Of a DNA stretch of 64,000 nucleotides, positions 26,055 to 32,853 are shown piece after piece. Every line of letters starts with the position of its first letter. The first letter of the stretch is position 1. Where the stretch lies: assembly GCA_963740765.1 (NCBI GenBank), contig CAVUFN010000001.1, positions 183,316 to 247,315 of the forward strand, written 5' to 3'. Position numbers and translations under genes: made by a program. Below the pieces are notes generated by a model. That model searched no databases. It was not told where the DNA came from and saw only the letters and a list, made by a program, of their open reading frames with translations. This stretch comes from DATLGB01 sp963740765 (GTDB lineage: Bacteria; Actinomycetota; Thermoleophilia; Solirubrobacterales; Solirubrobacteraceae).

Positions 26055-26417
26055 TCAGGGCTGAACTTTGAACTGCACCGCCGCGACCTTGGTGGTCGGG
26101 CCGGCGACGTAGCCGACGGCGGCAGCGCCGATGGTGGGACCTGAACTCGGGGTGAAGGCGGTGGAGATGACGCTTGCGACCCAGCCTGAGCCGGCCGCGG
26201 CGCTGCGGGCGTCGTTGACCTGGACCTGACCCAGGGGGCCGCTGATGACGCCGCCGGAAACCGTGTTGGTGATGCTGCCGAGGCTGCCCGCACTTCCGGG
26301 AACGGTGATCGACAGCGCGCCTCCCGTCACGGTCGCGGTCGTCGGGGCCGCCACGGCCTGGCCGGGACCACCGAGCGTGAACAGGACGGCGATGACGGCG
26401 ACGGGCGCCCGCCGCAT
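26055..26417 (-). CDS. Small secreted beta-rich protein, WxL-domain-like
   Basis: 120 residues from ATG 26417, with a signal peptide ending AVAA. The body (TATVTGGALSITVPGSAGSL...VNDARSAAAGSGWVASVISTAFTP...IGAAAVGYVAG) follows the strand pattern of WxL-type surface domains: a D-A/T-R-gap-GSGW-x-A/V-S-V segment and a late AxxVGY strand. The second WxL motif is not clear, so this is a fold-level comparison. Probably wall-associated. Confidence 0.5.
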   Translation of the reverse strand: MRRAPVAVIAVLFTLGGPGQAVAAPTTATVTGGALSITVPGSAGSLGSITNTVSGGVISGPLGQVQVNDARSAAAGSGWVASVISTAFTPSSGPTIGAAAVGYVAGPTTKVAAVQFKVQP

Positions 26418-26609
26418 ACGGTTGGTTTTCGTGGTGCTCCGATCTCCGCGCAGGCGCGGAATCAGATGGGTCAGCACCGACGCGGTCCTCGAAGGAGCCC
26501 AGGAGAGGCTGACGGCGGAACCTTCCGCGTTTCGGGGCGGCAGGTAGAGCACGCCGAGTGCGGTTCCTATGAGTGCCCGGCGCCAGTTCGCCGAGCGTCA
26601 GGCAGAGGA

Positions 26610-27041
26610 CTACAGGGGCGCGTCTCGCTCGCTCCGCGAAACGCTCTCGTCGGCGACGGACAGCGCCGCGCGACGGAGCGATTCCCCCACCGCGCGTCCC
26701 GGAGTCCCGGCGCGAGCGTCGATGACGTCGGCGGCGATGCGGAGGTCGTGCGCCAGTCGATCGAGCGGGAAGTCGCGGCTGCCGAGCACGCCGGCGAGCC
26801 AGGACACCTGTTCCTCGAGGCTCGTCACGCCCTGGACATCGCCGATGGCCCACGAGAGCAGCCACTGATTGTCGTGGCGGCACCAGTCCGCACCAGCGCT
26901 CCCGTAGCGGTCGTGCTCGTCCCGGTAGTGCCCCTGATAGCGGTCGCAGATCTCGCGGGCGAGAACGGCCAGATCCAACTCGCGGTCGCCGAGGTGCGCC
27001 ACCGCGGGCGGGGGTGTGCCGCCCGGGGGCCGGAGGCTCAC
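26610..27041 (-). CDS. Uncharacterised helical protein, last gene of the B12/c-di-GMP operon
   Basis: 143 residues from GTG 27041, which overlaps the stop of the ABM gene as GTGA. It is nearly all helix: REICDRYQGHYRDEHDRYGSAGADWCRHDNQWLLSWAIGD, then EEQVSWLAGVLGSRDFPLDRLAHDLRIAADVID. No signal peptide, membrane segment or catalytic motif. I do not recognise a named family. The helical pattern with paired W..H residues recalls the helical sensor bundles that precede B12-binding domains, and its place in this operon suggests an accessory or partner of the light/B12-sensing cyclase; that is inference. Confidence 0.7.
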   Translation of the reverse strand: MSLRPPGGTPPPAVAHLGDRELDLAVLAREICDRYQGHYRDEHDRYGSAGADWCRHDNQWLLSWAIGDVQGVTSLEEQVSWLAGVLGSRDFPLDRLAHDLRIAADVIDARAGTPGRAVGESLRRAALSVADESVSRSERDAPL

Positions 27042-27346
27042 TCGGCCACCACGTCGTAGCCGTGGAGGTGCTCGAGGCGCTTCAGCACGATGTCCCCTTT
27101 GAGCCCGGGATCGATGCGCGCGTGGGAGGCCTTGTGCTCGGAGCTCCGCATGTAGGCGGTGAACGCGGGCCGGTCCCGCCACCGGCTGACCATGAGGATC
27201 TCGCCCGCGTCGCGATCGGACTGCCAGACCTGGAGGTCGATGAATCCGTCGGCGCGATCGGCCAGGTGGAGGCGATCCCGAAACGCGGCGATCAACTCGG
27301 GGGCTCGTCCGGGTGGGATCTCGAGACGGGACATCGACACGTACAT
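27038..27346 (-). CDS. ABM-family (antibiotic biosynthesis monooxygenase-like) protein
   Basis: 102 residues: SRLEIPPGRAPELIAAFRDRL, then GFIDLQVWQSD and MVSRWRDRPAFTAYMRSSEHKASHA, the ferredoxin-like dimeric alpha-beta barrel of ABM proteins. The late Trp and His (SRW...HKASHA) sit where IsdG-type heme oxygenases have theirs, but the N-terminal Asn of IsdG is not obvious, so heme degradation cannot be claimed. It starts one base after the stop of the cyclase gene and overlaps the next gene by four, so it is translated with them. Confidence 0.75.
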   Translation of the reverse strand: MYVSMSRLEIPPGRAPELIAAFRDRLHLADRADGFIDLQVWQSDRDAGEILMVSRWRDRPAFTAYMRSSEHKASHARIDPGLKGDIVLKRLEHLHGYDVVAE

Positions 27347-27347
27347 G

Positions 27348-28679
27348 TCAGCGGGCGGCCTCGGCCGGGGCCGGCGCAGGGTCCGACGTCGCTGCCGACG
27401 CGACACGGTTCCGGCCGCCGCGCTTGGCCCGGTAGAGCGCGTCATCCGCCGTGAGCAGCGCGCCGCGGGTATCCGCCGTGAGAGGAGAAGCGCCGATGCT
27501 GACGGTGACGGGCACGTCGGGAAAAGACGACACCGCCCTCCGGATCCGATCCGCGATCCTGCGCGCCTCGTCCGCTCCCGCCTTGGGAAGCAGCACGGCG
27601 AACTCGTCTCCTCCAACGCGAGCCGCGAAGTCGTCGCCGCGGATCGTCTGGGTGATCGCCGCTCCGATGGACCGGAGCAGCCGGTCCCCCTCGGCATGGC
27701 CTCGCGTGTCGTTGACCGCCTTGAAATCGTCGACATCGATCATCAGGAGGCTGCCCGCCACTCCGTTCATCTGCCGTTGCGACTGTTCGAAGAGCCGATC
27801 GTCGAAGGCTCGCCGGTTCCCGAGGTCGGTGACCGGGTCGCGGAGCGCGAGGTCCTTGAACGCACCGGCGTTGCGGACGTAATCGCGGGCCTGCTCGGAG
27901 GTGGCCTCGGAAACCGCGGCGAGGCGGGCTGCGGCGTCGTCGGATACGAAGTTGTCTTCTCGACCCGCCGCGGACGGGCGATGGGTGGCGCGAAGCAGCT
28001 CCACGACCCTCGGAGCGGGTTGGCTGGGTTGGCGCAGGAGGCGTTCGACGGTGAGCACCACCTCCATGCTGCTGTCCACCAGCGGATAGCCGGCCTCGAC
28101 CAGACCGGGTGGGACCGCTCCTCCGCCGAGCATGATCCGCGCCGACGGGCACACTTCGCAGATTGCGTGGATCGAGTCCGCGAGGACGCCGACGCCGACG
28201 CTCACGCCGAAGCCGAGGCCGCAGACGGCGGGCTGGTGCTTGGCCGCAAACCGACTCAGGGCCTCCACCGGGACATCCCCGCCCAGGTAGAGCACGTCGA
28301 ATCCGGCGCCCTCGAGGACATCGGCGATCATGCGCAGCCCGACGGTGTGATGCTGGCCCTCGACCGCGGCCAGCAGGATCCGCTCACGCGACCGGGCCCG
28401 AGCGACGCTCAGCCGCTCGAAGAGCTTCACCATCACGCTCTGGCTGATCGCGGTCGCGAGGTGCTCATCGGCCACCGTCGCGGCGTCCGCCGCCCACAAC
28501 TCGCCGATCCGGACCAGCGCCGGCGCGATCACGAGCGACTGCACCGCCGCGCCGGACAGGCCCGCAGCGAGCGCGTCGTCGACCGCCCGGCCCGCTGCCG
28601 CTGGGTCGCCGACGCGCAGCGCGTCGCCGTATAGCCGCGCATGGGCGCGTTCCCTGGAGGCGGCGCCATGGGCGGTCAT
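27348..28679 (-). CDS. B12-sensing (CarH/LitR-like) diguanylate cyclase
   Basis: 443 residues. Residues 12-92 form a helical bundle containing W62 and E72-H73 with nine residues between, the W-x9-EH motif of adenosylcobalamin photoreceptors. Residues 100-215 are a B12-binding Rossmann domain with EGQHHTVG (107-114, His111 the likely lower ligand), the CGLGFGVSV loop and MLGGG. Residues 275-430 are GGDEF, with GGDEF at 356-360, RGDD (347-350) as inhibitory site and DVDDFKAVND for metal. It is expected to make c-di-GMP under control of cobalamin or light. ATG 28679 overlaps the upstream stop as ATGA. Confidence 0.85.
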   Translation of the reverse strand: MTAHGAASRERAHARLYGDALRVGDPAAAGRAVDDALAAGLSGAAVQSLVIAPALVRIGELWAADAATVADEHLATAISQSVMVKLFERLSVARARSRERILLAAVEGQHHTVGLRMIADVLEGAGFDVLYLGGDVPVEALSRFAAKHQPAVCGLGFGVSVGVGVLADSIHAICEVCPSARIMLGGGAVPPGLVEAGYPLVDSSMEVVLTVERLLRQPSQPAPRVVELLRATHRPSAAGREDNFVSDDAAARLAAVSEATSEQARDYVRNAGAFKDLALRDPVTDLGNRRAFDDRLFEQSQRQMNGVAGSLLMIDVDDFKAVNDTRGHAEGDRLLRSIGAAITQTIRGDDFAARVGGDEFAVLLPKAGADEARRIADRIRRAVSSFPDVPVTVSIGASPLTADTRGALLTADDALYRAKRGGRNRVASAATSDPAPAPAEAAR

Positions 28680-31600
28680 GCGCTCCGGTCCTGAGCGGGC
28701 ATGCGGCGGCCGCCGCCCTGCCGGTGGAGGACGTCCAGCAGCGGTCCCTGGACCTGGTCGACCCCCAGGTCCTCCAGAAGGTCGAGCAACGCCACGTCGC
28801 CGACCCCGGTCGCGGCCGTGCACACGCCGAGACCCTGGGCGAACTGCACCATCGCGCGCACGACCTCCACGGCAGGCGACCCCGGCGCCAGTCCCTCGAC
28901 GCAGCCCGCTTCGAGCTTGATGCAGTCGACAGGGTGACGCTTGAAGAACCCCAGGTCGGCCTCCGCCGGACCGAAGTGATCGACGGTGATGCGACAGCCC
29001 AGGCCGCGCAGCCGGTCTACGAGGATGGAAGCGCCCGCCGCGTTCGCCGTGAGGCTGAGCACCGGCAGCGCGAACGTCAGGAGCGCCGTGTCGACACGCG
29101 CGTCGACGATCATCTGCTCGAACCGGCGGCTGAGGTCTGGATCGGCGAGCGATTCCGCCGAGACACCCATCTCGATCGCCTGACCCGCACGAGCCAGGGG
29201 GAGCGCTCGGCGGAGCGTCAGGTCTTCGAGCTCGGTCGAGAGCCCGAGATCCCGCACTGTCGCGCGGTAATCGGACGGCGGAACGGTCTGTCCGGCGCCG
29301 GCGGGCAGGTCGAGGGTCAGCTCATGCTTGATGGTCGTCCGGGTGCGGGCGTCGACGATGGGCCGTCTCCGCTCGACGAAGGCATCCTCGTCGAGCGCTG
29401 TGCGGATGAGCTCGAGCTGCGTCGCGGCGTCGGGGGATTCGATGTTCAATCGCGCCGGACGACCGATCAGGAACCCTTGGGCGTAGTCGACGCCGAGGTC
29501 GCGCAGCAGCTCCAGCGTCTCCTGGTACTCGACGCCCTCGGCGATGGTCTGCAGGCCGAAGTCGCGCGCAAGGCCGACGATGGCATGGATCACGTGCTGG
29601 TCGGCGTCGCTCGTGAGGGCGTCGCGGATGAACTCCTTCTCGATCTTCAGGAAGTCCATGGGCAGATGCTTGAGGTAGTGAAAGCCACCGAAGCCGCTGC
29701 CGAAGTCGTCGAGCGCGAAACGGCACCCGAGTTGGCGCAGCCGCGCGGCCAGCGTGGCGGCGACGTCGGTCGCCTCGACCAGGGCGGTCTCGGTGATCTC
29801 GAACACGAGTCGCGACGGGTCGGCGCCGGTGCGCTTGAGTTCGCGCGCGATGTCCGTGATCAGGTCGGGGTCGCCGATCGAGGCGGCCGAAAGATTGACC
29901 TCCACATTGATGCCGGCGGCGGCGAACTCGGCGCCCTTGGCGATCACCCAGCGGTCTATGTCGCGGATCGCGCCGTGCTTCTCCGCGGCCGGCAGGAAGG
30001 CACCCGGCGCGATCAGCGTGCCGTCGGTCCCGCGCATGCGGATGAGCAGCTCGCGCTGGACCGTCTCGCCCGTGGCGAGGTCGATGATCGGCTGCGCGTG
30101 CAGCTCGAACCGGTCGTCCTCGAACGCACGGCGGATCTCGCCGATCCACGAGATCTCCCCGAGCTGGTCGCTCAGCAGGGTTTCCTTGACCCTGCTCGCG
30201 GTGATGTCGACCATCTGCGCGAACAGCACATCGACGCCGCTGTGGACGTCGCGGACCGGCGTGACGTTCAGCGACGCCCAGACCTCCGATCCGTCGAGCC
30301 GCAGGTACCGCTTCTCCGTCACGTAGCTCACCCGCCTCGAGCCGAAGCGCTGCTGGGCCGCCTCGTCGTCGGCGATGTCGTCGAGGTGGCCGAGATCGAC
30401 GAGCGACAGCTCCAGCAACACCTCCCGTGCTTGTCCCACCAACCGGCAGAACGCGTCGTTGACACGGAGATACCGAAGCGTCTTCGGATCAACCAGCGTC
30501 ATCCCGATCGGGGCGTGGTCGAAGCCCTGACGGAAGCGCTCCTCAGAGCGTCGGAGTTCCTGCTCGCGCCGCACCGCGAGCGCGCGCTCCTCCTCGTGGT
30601 CGCTGATCACCCTTGCGACGGAGTAGAACGTGCCGTCGGGTCGGGCGCGCACACTCCACAGGAACCACCGGAACGACCCGTCCTGGGTCTGGAACGTCTC
30701 GACGACCTCCGGCGCGGATTCGCCAGCCGCCGCAAGGGCGAGGGCATTGGCCAGCGTGTACCCGCCGTTCTCGCCCAGCATGAACTCGATGACCGGCCGA
30801 CCGATGAGCTCCTGAGGGGTCCAGCCGAGTGTCTGCTCCCACGCGCCGCTGACCTTCAGGAAGCGGCCATCGGGGGAGAAGATCGCGAGCAGGTCGAGCG
30901 AGATCGCCCAGAAGTCGGCCATCTCCGACTCGGCCTCGGCGGCGCGCCCATCCGATCGGTCGCGCGCAACGGCCGCCGTCAGGACGTTGGCCACCGACTC
31001 GACGAACCCCTCATCGTCCTTGCCGAACACGGACGGCTTTCTGCTGCAGGCCACCAGCGATCCGAACGCGTCGGCGCCCGATCCCACCGGTGCGGCAACC
31101 AGGCTGAGCATGCCCGCGGCCAAGAGGCCGTCCGCGGCCAGGTGCCTGTCCGACGACAGGTCACGGCTCAAGAGCGTCTGGCCGGCGCCGCGAAGGGCGG
31201 CCAGGTCGGTCTCACGCCCCAACGGCGGCGCTTCGCCGGCGCTTGCGCGCACCGCGAAGCCGCCACCCTCGCGGTACTCCAGCACAAGGGCGAAGTCCGC
31301 TCCCAGTTCGTCGCGCAGCGATCGCGCGGCCTGCTCGAGCACGACGTCGACCGGGATGACGCGGACTGCCAGCTTCCCGAGGGCGCTGACCGCGGCCTGC
31401 TGCCGCACGCGGCTCGCGACACGCTCGCGCGCTCGGATCCGCTCCGTCATGTCCTGGGCGACGGAGATCGCGCCGATGAGGTCGCCGGCCTTCGTTCGCA
31501 GCGGAGCGAAGTGCAACCAGTAGTCACGAAGTCCGTCGACCGATTCCCAGTCGATCGTGCTCGGCGCGCCCGCCAGCGCGGCGGTCCAGTGCTCGCCGAG

Positions 31601-31828
31601 ACGATCCCACGCACGAGCTGGAATCACGTCGCGCACTCCACGCCCGACCAAGAGCGTCACGTCGTACCCGTGTCTGGCGTACACGTCGCCTTCCATCAGC
31701 ACGATGCGCAGATCCCGGTCGAGCACGATCACGGCGGTGTCGGGCATCAGGCCCAGAATCGTCTGGGCCAGCCTCGGCGCATCGTCGAGCCCGTTGAACT
31801 CGCTGAGGGCCATCAGCGGCATGGGCAC
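28676..31828 (-). CDS. PAS-GAF-PAS-PAS-EAL protein with second, degenerate EAL domain
   Basis: 1050 residues, soluble. PAS at about 20-135, GAF 145-290, PAS 305-415, PAS 430-550, EAL 565-795. The first EAL keeps its catalytic set: RELLIRM, NLSAAS, FEITET, ALDDFGSGFGG, FLKIEKEF, IAEGVE, QGFLIGRP. A second EAL-like domain (about 810-1040) has lost it: KHELTLDL, VDHFGPAEADLG in place of DDFG, and ATGVGD in place of AEGVE. It is probably a phosphodiesterase with a regulatory pseudo-EAL. The 3' end overlaps the cyclase gene, so synthesis and breakdown are coupled. Confidence 0.88.
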   Translation of the reverse strand: MPMPLMALSEFNGLDDAPRLAQTILGLMPDTAVIVLDRDLRIVLMEGDVYARHGYDVTLLVGRGVRDVIPARAWDRLGEHWTAALAGAPSTIDWESVDGLRDYWLHFAPLRTKAGDLIGAISVAQDMTERIRARERVASRVRQQAAVSALGKLAVRVIPVDVVLEQAARSLRDELGADFALVLEYREGGGFAVRASAGEAPPLGRETDLAALRGAGQTLLSRDLSSDRHLAADGLLAAGMLSLVAAPVGSGADAFGSLVACSRKPSVFGKDDEGFVESVANVLTAAVARDRSDGRAAEAESEMADFWAISLDLLAIFSPDGRFLKVSGAWEQTLGWTPQELIGRPVIEFMLGENGGYTLANALALAAAGESAPEVVETFQTQDGSFRWFLWSVRARPDGTFYSVARVISDHEEERALAVRREQELRRSEERFRQGFDHAPIGMTLVDPKTLRYLRVNDAFCRLVGQAREVLLELSLVDLGHLDDIADDEAAQQRFGSRRVSYVTEKRYLRLDGSEVWASLNVTPVRDVHSGVDVLFAQMVDITASRVKETLLSDQLGEISWIGEIRRAFEDDRFELHAQPIIDLATGETVQRELLIRMRGTDGTLIAPGAFLPAAEKHGAIRDIDRWVIAKGAEFAAAGINVEVNLSAASIGDPDLITDIARELKRTGADPSRLVFEITETALVEATDVAATLAARLRQLGCRFALDDFGSGFGGFHYLKHLPMDFLKIEKEFIRDALTSDADQHVIHAIVGLARDFGLQTIAEGVEYQETLELLRDLGVDYAQGFLIGRPARLNIESPDAATQLELIRTALDEDAFVERRRPIVDARTRTTIKHELTLDLPAGAGQTVPPSDYRATVRDLGLSTELEDLTLRRALPLARAGQAIEMGVSAESLADPDLSRRFEQMIVDARVDTALLTFALPVLSLTANAAGASILVDRLRGLGCRITVDHFGPAEADLGFFKRHPVDCIKLEAGCVEGLAPGSPAVEVVRAMVQFAQGLGVCTAATGVGDVALLDLLEDLGVDQVQGPLLDVLHRQGGGRRMPAQDRSA

Positions 31829-31849
31829 TGTCCACGGACTGCGTCGAGG

Positions 31850-32365
31850 TCACTCACGATCGGCTCCGGCCTCGTGACGCAGGCGGTGCGCTTCCGCGTC
31901 GGCGCGGTCGAGGTCGGCCTGCGCTCGATGCAAGGTGGCGGCGGCCCGGTCGCGGGCGGCGCTCGCTCGCTGATAGGCGTCTCGCTGGAGCTTGGGAGCG
32001 GTCTGAGGAGCGGGCTGTTGCGACTTCGGATTGTTGTGGGCCTCGCGCAGGTCGTCCATCGCTCCCTGCTGAGCGTCCCGGCCGGCCTGCGAGCCGTCCA
32101 GCGCCTCCTGCTGCGCGTCCTGTGTCGCCTGGGCCCGGTCCACCCTCGATTGCCGGTCGTCCAACACGCGCGCGGCACTCGAGTCGGCGGTTGTCGTTTC
32201 GTCCCGATCGGTATCGAGCTGGGACTGATCCGCGTCGACCCGGGCCTGGGCTCGATCGCCGAGCAGTTGCTCCCGGTTCCCGAGGGCCTGCTCGAGATCG
32301 GCCAGACTCTGCTCCTGGCGCAACTTCCGTTCCGGACTCGCCCCGTCAGCTTCATCGAAGGTCAT
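31850..32365 (-). CDS. Coiled-coil protein, first gene of the c-di-GMP operon
   Basis: 171 residues, about 20% Asp/Glu and 15% Gln, with heptad-like repeats rich in D.Q and RAQ (GDRAQARVDADQSQLDTDRD, DDRQSRVDRAQATQDAQQEA). No signal peptide or membrane segment. Similar DR.Q-rich coiled coils occur as linkers in actinobacterial GGDEF sensor proteins. It lies 21 bases upstream of the PAS-EAL gene on the same strand and is probably a scaffold or signalling partner; that role is inferred from position. Confidence 0.65.
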   Translation of the reverse strand: MTFDEADGASPERKLRQEQSLADLEQALGNREQLLGDRAQARVDADQSQLDTDRDETTTADSSAARVLDDRQSRVDRAQATQDAQQEALDGSQAGRDAQQGAMDDLREAHNNPKSQQPAPQTAPKLQRDAYQRASAARDRAAATLHRAQADLDRADAEAHRLRHEAGADRE

Positions 32366-32853
32366 GCGTCCCCCGTGCGGCGCTCAGGGCCACGTACCCG
32401 GTGCGGGCAGCGCGATCGGCGCCGATCGGAGCCGCGTACCTCCGAGACCTCGCCACTGAGCAGCTGTCCAACCGGCATGGCCGTCACTGAGGCCCCCTGG
32501 TCTGGCAACCGCACGGCACACGGCCACCTTCTATGTGGGACGCGGTCCTGCGCCGTACGAGCTCGCGTCCTCGACGGGCAGTCATCAATCAGGCTCGTCG
32601 ACCCAAGAGTGTAGCGTCATCACGCCAGAATCCGGCGGCTTACGGTCAGGACGGCGACTGTCGTCCGCGAGGCGCCTGCGTTCGATGACCATGGTGCTCG
32701 GGCGGTCGTGAGGTGCGGCGACCACTTGCGACAGAACGGGCTCCCACGAATCGTTGTCTGGTCGTAGGTGGGAACCGGGCAGGGTTCGCGTGACAAGGAC
32801 CGCACCCCGGATGCGGCGCGCCCATCTCGCAGCGAATTAGCCTCAAGGGAGCC
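32366..32853. other. 488-base divergent intergenic region
   Basis: No supported gene. It separates the divergent c-di-GMP operon and the lamin-tail surface gene. It holds a perfect 16-base palindrome CGATCGGCGCCGATCG (32413-32428), 48 bases upstream of the operon's first start codon, and a TAGCCT hexamer with an AAGGGAG ribosome-binding sequence just before GTG 32854. The palindrome may be an operator, but one such even palindrome is expected by chance in this much GC-rich DNA. Confidence 0.4.

Noticed and set aside
28724..32614. 1296-codon open frame on the plus strand
   Set aside because: It is antisense to the PAS-EAL and B12-GGDEF genes; its composition (Arg/His/Asp/Val-rich without motifs) is the usual shadow of high-GC codon use.
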